Origin: Parcubacteria group bacterium GW2011_GWA1_47_8
Lineage (GTDB): Bacteria > Patescibacteriota > Minisyncoccia > Phycocordibacterales > UBA1550
Assembly (NCBI GenBank): GCA_000996605.1
Contig: LCOP01000021.1
Location: forward strand, 1-26,285
DNA length: 26,285 bases
Direction of reading: 5' to 3'
A model generated the notes under the pieces. The model saw nothing but the letters and a program-made list of their open reading frames with translations. It ran no database searches and was not told the DNA's origin. Below, in pieces: positions 6,940-13,786 of this stretch. Numbering within the stretch: the stretch's first letter is position 1; every line of letters starts with the position of its first letter. Both the position numbers and the translations under genes were made by a program.

Positions 6940-9306
6940 ATGCACGAAACAAATAAACCACTTTCTCCTGAAATGCTCCACAAGATGAACGCGTACTGGC
7001 GTGCTGCCAACTACTTGTCTGTGGGGCAGATTTACCTTTTTGACAACCCGCTTCTCAAGAAGCCACTCGAGCTCGCGCATGTGAAGCCGACTTTGCTTGG
7101 GCACTGGGGTACGACCCCGGGGCAGAATTTTATATATGTACATCTCAACCGTATTATCAAAGAGTTTAACCTCAATATGTTTTATGTTTCAGGTCCTGGA
7201 CACGGCGGACCTGCGCTTGTTGCGAACACCTATCTCGAAGGGACGTACAGTGAGATTTATCCGAACATCAGTCAAGACGAAGAAGGACTAAGAAAGCTTT
7301 TCACTCAGTTTTCTTTTCCCGGTGGTATCCCGAGCCACGTTTCCCCGGAGTGCCCCGGGTCCATCCACGAAGGGGGAGAGCTTGGGTATTCGCTCAGTCA
7401 TTCTTTTGGTGCAGTATTCGATAATCCGGATCTCATCGTCGCTTGTGTCGTGGGTGACGGTGAAGCGGAAACAGGCCCACTCGCAACTTCTTGGCACTCC
7501 AATAAATTTTTGAACCCTATCACCGACGGAGCGGTACTCCCGATACTTCACTTGAACGGATACAAGATTGCGAACCCTACCATTTTTGCTCGCATAGAGC
7601 GCGATGAACTCGAGCAACTTTTTCGAGGATATGGTTGGGAACCGTACTTTGTAGAGGGTCGTGACCCGGAGATTGTTCACCAAGCAATGGCGACGGTGCT
7701 TGATAAGGTTATTCTCGAGATTAAGCGAATACAAGAAGCTGCACGCAAGTCGGGAAATCCTTCGCGTCCACGCTGGCCCATGATAATACTCCAGACTCCA
7801 AAAGGTTGGACGGGTCCCCGGGAAGTCGACGGATTGCAAAACGAAGGCTCTTTCCGTTCCCATCAGGTGCCACTTTCTATTGATTACGAACACCCGGAGC
7901 ATCTTGCGGAGCTGGAACAGTGGATGAAAAGTTATCGCCCCGAAGAACTCTTTGATGAGAACGGGAGACTGAAAGAAGAATTTGCAGAACTTGCCCCCAA
8001 AGGAGAAAGGAGGATGGGTTCCAACCCGCACGCAAATGGAGGGCTCCTTCTCAAGGATCTCGTCATGCCTCCTTTTGAAAAATATGCGGTTCCAGTGGTT
8101 ACTCCCGGTGCGGTGCAGGCGGCAGACACACAGGTTCTCGGGAATTTCCTTTGTGATATAATTCTACTTAATAAAGAAACTCGCAACTTTAGAATTTTCG
8201 GACCGGATGAAACACTCTCTAATCGCTTGGGTTCGGTCTTTGATGTCACCAATCGTCAATGGAATGCGCGGATCCATGAAGGCGACGAATTTCTTTCAAC
8301 CGACGGAAGGGTAATGGAAATGCTCTCCGAGCATCAGTGTGAAGGGTGGCTCGAAGGGTATCTGCTTACGGGTCGGCACGGGGTTTTCAATAGCTATGAG
8401 GCGTTCATCCACATTATCGATTCAATGTTTAATCAGCATGCGAAGTGGCTCAAGGTGACACTCCATCTTCCGTGGCGCAGGAAAATCGCATCGCTCAACT
8501 ACTTGCTTGCTTCGCACGTGTGGCAACAGGCGCACAATGGTTTTACTCACCAGGATCCTGGGTTCATCGATCACGTGATTAATAAAAAGGCGGAAATTGT
8601 GCGCGTCTATCTTCCTCCGGATGCGAATTGCCTCCTCTCTGTTTATGATCATTGTCTCCGCAGTAAGCATTATGTGAATGTTGTTATCGCGGGGAAATAT
8701 CAGGCTCCGCAGTGGCTTTCGGTGGAAGCCGCGATGAAACATTGCACCGAGGGCATCGGGGTATGGTCGTGGGCAAGCAATAATCAAGGTGGTGATCCCG
8801 ATGTGGTGATGGTGAGTTGTGGAGATGTGCCGACACGAGAGATTCTCGCCGCGATTATGATTTTGCGTGAGCATATTCCGGAAATAAAGATTCGCATGGT
8901 GAATATTGTTGACCTCATGAAACTTCAGCCGCAGTCTGAACATCCACACGGGCTAAGCGATGCTGACTTCGACACACTTTTTACCAAGGATAGACAAGTT
9001 ATGGTTGCCTTTCACGGATACCCGTGGCTTATTCATCGTCTCACCTATCGGCGAACCAATCATAAAAATATCCACGTGCGCGGCTATAAAGAAGAGGGCA
9101 CCATTACTACAAATTTTGATATGACGGTGCTCAATCAAATGGATCGTTATCACCTTGTCATTGATGTTATTGATCGCTTACCTCAGTTTGGGCATAGCGG
9201 TGATTCTTTGAAACAAATGATGCAGGATAAACTTACTCTGCACAAAGAATATATTAATAAGCACGGCGAGGATATGCCAGAGATACTCAATTGGAAATGG
9301 AAATAA
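6940..9306 (+). CDS. xfp: Xylulose-5-phosphate/fructose-6-phosphate phosphoketolase
   Basis: 788 residues, full length. This thiamine-diphosphate enzyme splits xylulose 5-phosphate (and often fructose 6-phosphate) with phosphate to give acetyl phosphate and glyceraldehyde 3-phosphate (or erythrose 4-phosphate). Motifs: LLGHWGTTPGQNF, YVSGPGHGGPALVANTYLEG, FPGGIPSHVSPECPGSIHEG GELGYSLSHSFGA, TPP/Mg motif GDGEAETG at residues 172-179, and the C-terminal THQDPGFIDHV and YLPPDANCLLSVYDHCLRS. It overlaps nothing and follows ackA by three bases. Phosphoketolase fermentation is common in CPR genomes that lack upper glycolysis enzymes, so this pair is probably central to energy supply here. Confidence 0.97.
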   Translation: MHETNKPLSPEMLHKMNAYWRAANYLSVGQIYLFDNPLLKKPLELAHVKPTLLGHWGTTPGQNFIYVHLNRIIKEFNLNMFYVSGPGHGGPALVANTYLEGTYSEIYPNISQDEEGLRKLFTQFSFPGGIPSHVSPECPGSIHEGGELGYSLSHSFGAVFDNPDLIVACVVGDGEAETGPLATSWHSNKFLNPITDGAVLPILHLNGYKIANPTIFARIERDELEQLFRGYGWEPYFVEGRDPEIVHQAMATVLDKVILEIKRIQEAARKSGNPSRPRWPMIILQTPKGWTGPREVDGLQNEGSFRSHQVPLSIDYEHPEHLAELEQWMKSYRPEELFDENGRLKEEFAELAPKGERRMGSNPHANGGLLLKDLVMPPFEKYAVPVVTPGAVQAADTQVLGNFLCDIILLNKETRNFRIFGPDETLSNRLGSVFDVTNRQWNARIHEGDEFLSTDGRVMEMLSEHQCEGWLEGYLLTGRHGVFNSYEAFIHIIDSMFNQHAKWLKVTLHLPWRRKIASLNYLLASHVWQQAHNGFTHQDPGFIDHVINKKAEIVRVYLPPDANCLLSVYDHCLRSKHYVNVVIAGKYQAPQWLSVEAAMKHCTEGIGVWSWASNNQGGDPDVVMVSCGDVPTREILAAIMILREHIPEIKIRMVNIVDLMKLQPQSEHPHGLSDADFDTLFTKDRQVMVAFHGYPWLIHRLTYRRTNHKNIHVRGYKEEGTITTNFDMTVLNQMDRYHLVIDVIDRLPQFGHSGDSLKQMMQDKLTLHKEYINKHGEDMPEILNWKWK

Positions 9307-9333
9307 CAGAGGGTTGGAATGGTTTTGAACTTG

Positions 9334-9353
9334 CTCCAGAGGAGAAGCTGGAG
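9334..9353 (+). terminator. Possible terminator of ackA-xfp
   Basis: CTCCAG (9334-9339) pairs with CTGGAG (9348-9353) and is followed by TATTATATATA. The short stem and lack of a pure T-run make this weak. Confidence 0.3.
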
Positions 9354-9395
9354 TATTATATATACCATCCACAATTAATCAATTCTGCCAATTAT

Positions 9396-9483
9396 CTAAA
9401 ATAGCGAACTATGACTTTGTGAAAATTTTTGGTATATATTTAGATGCCTCAAATTTTTCACTTCGTCTCGCCACGCTATTTTG
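9396..9483. repeat. Palindromic element, intergenic member
   Basis: Outer arms AAAATAGCG (9398-9406) and CGCTATTTT (9474-9482). Inner arms GTGAAAATTTTTGG and CCTCAAATTTTTCAC. The right half (CTCAAATTTTTCACTTCGTC then TCGC) and the left half (ACTATGACTTTGTGAAAATT) both resemble the corresponding halves of the palindrome inside folD at 17855-18011, so the two are one family. Confidence 0.7.
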
Positions 9484-9511
9484 AATGCTAACGGAAAGCA
9501 TTAGTTGTGAA

Positions 9512-9524
9512 TGGTATAAACATG
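9512..9524 (+). promoter_or_regulatory. Extended -10 box upstream of the DUF302 gene
   Basis: TGG-TATAAA at 9512-9520. Candidate starts GTG 9507 and ATG 9522 overlap or abut it, so they are unlikely. ATG 9525 or ATG 9543 are the usable ones. Confidence 0.5.
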
Positions 9525-9908
9525 ATGGAATTTGATTACACAATGACTACGACAAAACCTTTTGACGAAGCGGTTATCGCAGTGCAAGAGGAAATTGCAA
9601 AAGCTGGTATGCGGGTTTTGTATATTCATGATGTGCAGGGGGCATTGGCAGAGAAAGGGTTCCCCCGAGACCCATTTAAAATAGTTGAATTTTGTAATGC
9701 CAAGTACGCGAATGAGTTTTTGAATGCGGATATCAAAATCGGACTTTGTATGCCGTGCAAAATAAATGTGTATGTTAAAGATGAAAAAATTTTTCTCTCC
9801 GGTATGCGCCCGATTGTCTTGTCGCAGTTTTTTCCGCATGCGAATTTAGGCGAGATGCCAAAAGAGATTGATCAGATCATCCGAAATATCATTAATCGGT
9901 CAAAGTAG
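9525..9908 (+). CDS. DUF302 family protein
   Basis: 127 residues from ATG 9525 (MEFDYTMTTTKPFDEAVIAV). The DUF302 pattern is clear: an N-terminal amphipathic helix with PFDEAV, a middle VLYIHDVQ strand, PFKIVEFCNAKYANEFLNAD, then IGLCMPCKINVYVKDEKIFL and SGMRP. The family is a small alpha/beta fold of unknown function. Some members are fused to or found near metal or thiol proteins, and the two cysteines in FC and MPC are family-typical. No signal peptide is seen. It is a single-gene unit between the palindromic element and the groES region. The start is uncertain by a few residues because the -10 box is so close. Confidence 0.75.
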   Translation: MEFDYTMTTTKPFDEAVIAVQEEIAKAGMRVLYIHDVQGALAEKGFPRDPFKIVEFCNAKYANEFLNADIKIGLCMPCKINVYVKDEKIFLSGMRPIVLSQFFPHANLGEMPKEIDQIIRNIINRSK

Positions 9909-10146
9909 TATCTGGCATCGTTCTGTGACAGAGAGAATAATTCTTTGTAGGATAAAGGCAGAACAGGTGTTCGTTGAAGATGTTCGAGATGGTCTTGGAC
10001 CACGGCACTAAATATTAGGGGGGTGGATTATGGAATACAATATCAGCTTGTTCGCGTCGGTTCGTGTGCGGTTGGGGAGCGGCAAGAGTGTTTTTTAATT
10101 TTCATTTCATATTCCACATTCCATATTCTAAATTCTACTCAAACAC
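9909..10146 (+). other. Intergenic stretch before groES; no convincing gene
   Basis: This stretch holds a purine-rich GGGGGGTGG followed by ATG at 10030 opening a 22-residue frame (MEYNISLFASVRVRLGSGKS...), too short and featureless to call. It also holds the heptamer array at 10104-10138. Nothing else recognisable was seen. Confidence 0.5.
10104..10138 (+). repeat. Heptamer tandem array (ATTCYAN)5
   Basis: ATTTCAT, ATTCCAC, ATTCCAT, ATTCTAA, ATTCTAC: five imperfect 7-bp units directly upstream of the groES promoter. It has the same unit length as the two arrays in the copper ATPase gene. Confidence 0.75.
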
Positions 10147-10235
10147 TTGCATGTTGGCGTGCGATGGTTATACTGTAGGAACACAATGTAATGTCCTCGG
10201 GACATTAATATTATCAGTTAACCTTTATTAAACAT
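10147..10235 (+). promoter_or_regulatory. groES promoter, leader and operator-like palindrome
   Basis: TTGCAT (10147-10152), 16-bp spacer, TATACT (10169-10174). The start site should be near 10181, giving a leader of about 55 nt, unlike most genes here. The leader holds the perfect palindrome TAATGTCC-TCG-GGACATTA (10189-10207). This is not the CIRCE/HrcA site (TTAGCACTC-N9-GAGTGCTAA). It could be an operator or an mRNA hairpin controlling heat-shock expression. Confidence 0.6.
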
Positions 10236-10469
10236 ATGAGCACAAAACGAAAGATTGTACCTCTCGGTGACCGCGTATTGGTGCGCGTAGAAAAAGAGGT
10301 TACCAAGACAAAAAGTGGGATCATTATTCCTGAGACCGTTTCCAAGGAGCGTCCGGAAGAAGGAGTCGTCGTCGCGGTAGGCGCTGGACGCACGACCGAG
10401 GCGGGCACGGTGGTCGCGCCCCATGTAAAGGTGGGCGACACGGTTATCTTCTCCAAATATCTGGTCTGA
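10236..10469 (+). pseudogene. groES: Co-chaperonin GroES, C terminus replaced
   Basis: 77 codons: IVPLGDRVLVRVEKEVTKTK, GIIIPETVSKERPEEGVVVAV GAGR, VVAPHVKVGDTVIFSKY. GroES caps the GroEL cage and is normally 90-97 residues, with a conserved tail after VIFSKY that includes the final beta strands. Here the frame leaves GroES at the shared octamer CCAAATAT (10453-10460) and stops three codons later. From that point the DNA reads as ftsZ on the other strand. The mobile loop (residues about 17-30) is present, but the barrel cannot close. Either a real rearrangement or an assembly chimera. Confidence 0.85.
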
Positions 10470-10800
10470 ACTGACCCCTGTAATTATTAACATAGTCCTA
10501 ATGGTTTTTTCTAAATCCTTGTAAATCTGGGCTCCCCAGATGATTTTAGCATGAGGATCTAATCTTTGAGCTACCGTATCAACAATCTGCCTAGATTCAT
10601 CTAAAGTAAGATTTTCTCCGCCGGAAATATTAATCAATGCACCAGTTGCGTTAGAAATGTCTACATCAATTAAAGGATTTTCCAATGCTTTTTGAACTGA
10701 ATCCTTTGCTCTATTCTCTGCATCAGATTCTCCTACTCCTATTAGTGCAACTCCCCCCTCACTCATTATCGCTTTAACATTACGCTTTCCAATAAGTTTG
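10455..10800 (-). pseudogene. ftsZ: Internal fragment of FtsZ (archaeal-looking), antisense between groES and groEL
   Basis: Read on the minus strand from about 10800 to 10455 this gives an uninterrupted FtsZ segment: KAIMSEGGVALIGVGESDAE, then DVDISNATGALINISGG, QRLDPHAKIIWGAQI and TIRTMLIITGVSSDQIFG. This is the C-terminal part of the GTPase and activation domain, without the N-terminal GGGTGT loop. The wording DVDIS.ATGALINI.GG and DP.AKIIWGAQI recalls archaeal FtsZ rather than typical bacterial FtsZ. The stretch is visibly more AT-rich than flanking groE coding sequence. Both ends are abrupt, so it is a fragment, not a gene. Archaeal (e.g. DPANN) origin is inference. Confidence 0.75.
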
Positions 10801-10805
10801 AGAAC

Positions 10806-12227
10806 ATGGGTGCGGAGATTATCAAAGAAGTCGCGACCAAGACAAACGACGTCGCGGGCGACGGTACGACGACGGCGGTCATCCTCACGCAGGCAATCGT
10901 ATCCGAAGGGGTGAAGCAGACGACGATGGGTATCAATGCGATGGGGATCAGGCTCGGCATCGAAGCGGCAAAAGACGATGTGGTTGCCGCACTCAAGCAC
11001 ATGGCAAAACCCATCAAGAGCAAAGAAGAAATCATGCAGGTCGCAACCATCTCGGCAGAGTCGAAAGAAATCGGGCGCATCATCGCAGATACAATCGAGA
11101 AAGTCGGCAAGGACGGTGTGGTGACGGTTGAAGAATCACAGTCGTTTGGTGTCGACCGCGAAATCGTTGAAGGGTTCGAGGTCGACCGCGGCTATGTGTC
11201 ACCCTACATGATTACCAATCCCGATCGCATGGAGGCGGAATACCGCGATGTGCCGATTCTCCTCATCGACAAGAAAATCTCGACCGTGAAGGAGGTGCTC
11301 CCGTTTTTGGAAAAACTTGCGCAGAGCGGCAAGAAAGACCTCGTGATTATCGCCGATGATGTTGATGGAGAGGCGCTTACGACGTTTGTGTTGAACAAAC
11401 TTCGCGGTGGTTTCAACGTGCTCGCTATCAAAGCGCCGGGGTATGGCGACAAGAAGAAAGAAATGCTCGAAGACATCGCCGTCACGACCGGTGGCACGGT
11501 TATTTCCGAAGACCTTGGTTTTAAAATCGAGAACGCGGAACTTTCCATGCTTGGCAAAGTGGGTAAAGTTATTGCCACAAAAGACAAAACGATTATTGCC
11601 GGCGGAAAAGGCAAGAAGGCGGACATCGAAGCGCGCGTTCTAAGCCTCAAAGCACAGCTTGAGAAAACCGAATCAAAATACGACGGGGAAAAACTCGCGG
11701 AGCGTATTGCAAAACTCTCCGGTGGTGTCGCGGTGATCAAAGTCGGCGCGGCGACGGAAACCGAGATGAAATACTTGAAATTGAAAATTGAAGATGCGGT
11801 GAATGCGACGAAGGCGGCGATTGAAGAAGGGATTGTCCCCGGTGGCGGCACGGCGCTCATCAAGGCGGCGGAAAGTGTTGCCAAGAAAAAAATGAAAGCA
11901 GTCGAGGAATTCGGTATGGAATTCAGAGTCGGCTATCAGATTTTGCTCAAAGCGCTCGAGGCACCGCTTCGCCAGATTGCAATGAATGCAGGCAAAGACG
12001 ATGGTTCAGTTATTGTGGAAAAAGTAAAAAAGGCGCACGGAAATGCCGGCTATAATGCGGTAACGGATGAAATCGTATCCGATATGCTCGCGGCGGGGAT
12101 CATCGACCCGGTCAAAGTAACGCGAAGCGGGGTCCTTACGACCGAGGTGGCAATCACGGACGAGCCAAAGGAAGAAAAAGGCGGCGGCGGTATGCCCAAC
12201 ATGGGTGGTATGGGGATGGACTACTAA
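10806..12227 (+). pseudogene. groEL: Chaperonin GroEL, N terminus missing and one helix deleted
   Basis: The frame corresponds to GroEL from KFENMGAEIIKEV (E. coli residue about 65) to the Gly/Met-rich tail GGGGMPNMGGMGMDY. Kept: AGDGTTTAVILTQAIV (nucleotide site), RGYVSPYMI, IIADDVDGEALTTFV, KAPGYGDKKKEML, GGVAVIKVGAATE, VPGGGTALI and IIDPVKVTRS. Missing: the first ~64 residues with GPKGRN and the catalytic TKDGV Asp. Also missing are about 12 residues of a conserved C-terminal helix, since KVTRSGV runs straight into LTTEVAITD where homologs have QNAAS-type sequence between. ATG 10806 is the internal Met of the ENMG motif, not a native start. The product could not fold as a normal equatorial domain. 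Confidence 0.85.
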
Positions 12228-12252
12228 TTCGCTTAGACGTTGGACAAAAAAG

Positions 12253-12279
12253 TTACTTGGAGGCTTAGCCTCCAAGTAA
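12253..12279. terminator. Hairpin after groEL
   Basis: TTACTTGGAGGC-TTA-GCCTCCAAGTAA, 12-bp perfect stem, followed by purines rather than a T-run. It probably acts with the next hairpin. Confidence 0.5.
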
Positions 12280-12289
12280 GGAAAGAATA

Positions 12290-12317
12290 AAGGCCCCGGC
12301 GCGATGTCGGGGCTTTT
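12290..12317 (+). terminator. Intrinsic terminator of groE unit
   Basis: GCCCCG (12293-12298) pairs with CGGGGC (12308-12313), followed by TTTT and flanked upstream by AAA. Confidence 0.75.
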
Positions 12318-12400
12318 GGTTGGAGGTATCTCCGCTCACTTCAGTTTTCTCTAGAAAAAGATTCGGGCAAATGCTAGTATTAGAGTACAGAAAGTAGCAA

Positions 12401-12417
12401 TGCTATGTACATAAAAC
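12401..12417 (+). promoter_or_regulatory. Leaderless extended -10 promoter of the pilin-like gene
   Basis: TGC-TATGTA at 12401-12409, 8 nt, then ATG 12418. No Shine-Dalgarno. Confidence 0.5.
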
Positions 12418-13083
12418 ATGATAAGATTTATTAAGAGTGGCAGTATGTGTTGGCGAAAACGCACAGGTTTTACGTTAATAGAGCTCCTTGTGGTTATCTC
12501 TATTATTAGCCTCCTTGCTTCTATCGTTACCGCGTCAATGCAAGACGTGCGTAAGCGGGCGAGGGATGTGAAGCGAATAAGCGAAATCAAGCAGGTAATC
12601 ATTGCCCTTCAGCTATTTCATTTGGATAAAGGACGCTTCCCTGATGGGACCGATGGTATCGGTTATGAAGGACAATGTATTGGAGGATTATGTGGTGGCA
12701 AAAATAATTCAACTGATCCGTTTAAAGAGGCCTTGTTGCCGTACATGTCGTCTGTTCCAAGAGATCCATTACACAATTGTCCGGATAATATCACGGGGAC
12801 TGGAATGTTTAATAATGCCTGCGACGATAATTATTTTTATGCGTATGATTTTTCTCACGATCAGAGCCTGGATTTTACGTCTTGTGCCTCGGATAGTACA
12901 GGTAATACATTTTCTGGTGCAGTAGTAGTCAGTATAAATAAATTTGAGAGCCCCAATACCTCAATCAAGAGAGACACGTGTACGGGAGAGGGGATGAACA
13001 TGGGTGTTGCGGATTATAATGTTGTCATATGTAGAAATGGGACCAGCCGCTCCTGTTTCCAGAATCGGGGAGACGCAAACTAA
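12418..13083 (+). CDS. Type IV pilin-like (class III prepilin) protein
   Basis: 221 residues. A short basic leader (MIRFIKSGSMCWRKRTG) ends at the prepilin peptidase site G|FTLIELLVVISIISLLASIV, with Glu at +5 of the mature protein and the usual N-methylated Phe. The hydrophobic alpha1 helix is followed by MQDVRKRARDVKRISEIKQV. The globular part has six or more cysteines, GGxCGG, and a RFPDGTDG/VPRDPLHNCPDN stretch like pseudopilins in CPR genomes. Such proteins build type IV pili or pseudopili for attachment, twitching or DNA uptake, which fits dprA in the window. No assembly genes (PilB, PilC, PilD) are here. The next gene starts 9 nt after the stop. Confidence 0.85.
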   Translation: MIRFIKSGSMCWRKRTGFTLIELLVVISIISLLASIVTASMQDVRKRARDVKRISEIKQVIIALQLFHLDKGRFPDGTDGIGYEGQCIGGLCGGKNNSTDPFKEALLPYMSSVPRDPLHNCPDNITGTGMFNNACDDNYFYAYDFSHDQSLDFTSCASDSTGNTFSGAVVVSINKFESPNTSIKRDTCTGEGMNMGVADYNVVICRNGTSRSCFQNRGDAN

Positions 13084-13092
13084 CAAAAAAAC

Positions 13093-13698
13093 ATGAGTAC
13101 GCACATATATTCGAGTGAGGAAATTAATAGATTGAGCAAGAATCCGTATATTGAAAAATGTACGGCAAAATCAATCACATACACATGCAAGTTCAAGAAA
13201 AGGGTATTGGAACAACATGCGCAGGGAGTCAGTTCAAGGGATATCTGGAGAAGAGCCGGATTTGATATCAGCGGGTGGAAAAATGACTACACAAAAGATT
13301 GTCTAAAGAATTGGAAAAAGACCGTGAATAGGGCTGAGATTGAAGGGCTATGGCATCATGACTTGAATAATCGGGGATACTTTTCTCTGAATGTAACCCT
13401 TGCGTATTCTTTCACGCAAGGGTTCTTATGTTGCATATACCACATGGACACCGGATGTCCATGTGGGTTTATTAGCGACGTAGAGCGAGCGAAACAAAAA
13501 AGTAATCTTTTTTGTTTCCGGGAGACTTTGTTTTCTTTAGAAAACAAGAAGTGCTCTTGTGGTGCCGAGGAGCTAATATATGGAATACCAAATATTCTGC
13601 ACTCGTTCGGAAGAGTAAAAGATTACTTTTATTCTTCGCTCACTCGCTTGAATATAGGTCAATACCGCGTGGTCTCTGCTACGCTTTTGTATGAGTGA
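13093..13698 (+). CDS. HTH (transposase OrfA-like) protein whose frame runs through terminators into repeat copy B
   Basis: Residues 1 to about 90 look like a real domain: NPYIEKCTAKSITYTCKFKK, RVLEQHAQGVSSRDIWRRAG, FDISGWKNDYTKDCLKNWKK, EIEGLW. This resembles the IS3 OrfA-like helix-turn-helix found as stand-alone proteins in many bacteria. Beyond about residue 100 the frame stays open by chance across two hairpin terminators (13395-13424 and 13440-13466) and the whole 112-bp repeat, so the biological end is probably near 13380 or the stop has been lost by mutation. There is no Shine-Dalgarno; it may be translated with the pilin-like gene. Function unknown, possibly DNA binding. Confidence 0.5.
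   Translation: MSTHIYSSEEINRLSKNPYIEKCTAKSITYTCKFKKRVLEQHAQGVSSRDIWRRAGFDISGWKNDYTKDCLKNWKKTVNRAEIEGLWHHDLNNRGYFSLNVTLAYSFTQGFLCCIYHMDTGCPCGFISDVERAKQKSNLFCFRETLFSLENKKCSCGAEELIYGIPNILHSFGRVKDYFYSSLTRLNIGQYRVVSATLLYE
13395..13424 (+). terminator. Terminator hairpin after the HTH domain
   Basis: AACCCTTGCGT (13395-13405) and ACGCAAGGGTT (13414-13424) form a perfect 11-bp stem with loop ATTCTTTC. The stem carries its own terminal TT and is followed by CTTATGTT. Confidence 0.7.
13440..13470 (+). terminator. Second terminator, abutting repeat copy B
   Basis: CCACATGGACA (13440-13450) and TGTCCATGTGG (13456-13466) with loop CCGGA, then GTTTATT. The T-tract is also the first bases of the repeat. 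Confidence 0.7.
13469..13580 (+). repeat. Structured dispersed element, copy B
   Basis: 112 bp, about 8 mismatches to copy A and no gaps. Terminal TATTAGC/GCTAATA are kept. The internal stem is GAAACAAAAAAG-TAAT-CTTTTTTGTTTC, perfectly paired. Relative to copy A, one G-C pair has become A-T and one T.G wobble has become C-G. Confidence 0.8.
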
Positions 13699-13786
13699 AG
13701 CGAGTTCAAACATTACCCTGCGGTCTATGTCAGCAGGGGCATATATCGTTTTAAATTTGCCGTTGATTTGTGTTAGAGTGTTTTTA
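13581..13786 (+). repeat. Insert within copy B, inverted partial element, and trailing hairpin
   Basis: About 135 bp separate the 112-bp part from its trailing hairpin (13716-13747, CCCTGC...GCAGGG). Within it, 13614-13652 read on the minus strand gives AAGCGAGTGAGCGAAG then AATAAAAGTAATCTTTT, an inverted partial copy of the element's 5' stem region. The rest has no recognisable gene. Confidence 0.6.
13771..13786 (+). promoter_or_regulatory. Leaderless extended -10 of dus
   Basis: TGT-TAGAGT (13771-13779), 7 nt, ATG 13787. It supports a start that excludes the 32 in-frame codons overlapping the repeat. Confidence 0.45.

Noticed and set aside
10030..10098. 22-codon frame after GGGGGGTGG
   Set aside because: Too short, no known peptide, and the G-run is not a precise Shine-Dalgarno; kept only as a note in the intergenic entry.
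10189..10207. CIRCE element upstream of groES
   Set aside because: The palindrome does not match TTAGCACTC-N9-GAGTGCTAA in sequence or spacing.
13614..13652. A full third copy of the 112-bp element
   Set aside because: Only the 5' stem portion is recognisable and it is inverted; no GCTAATA end is present.
3338..13752. CRISPR array or tRNA-like element for the repeated 112-bp sequence
   Set aside because: Copies are 10 kb apart with no spacer periodicity, no cas genes, and no cloverleaf.
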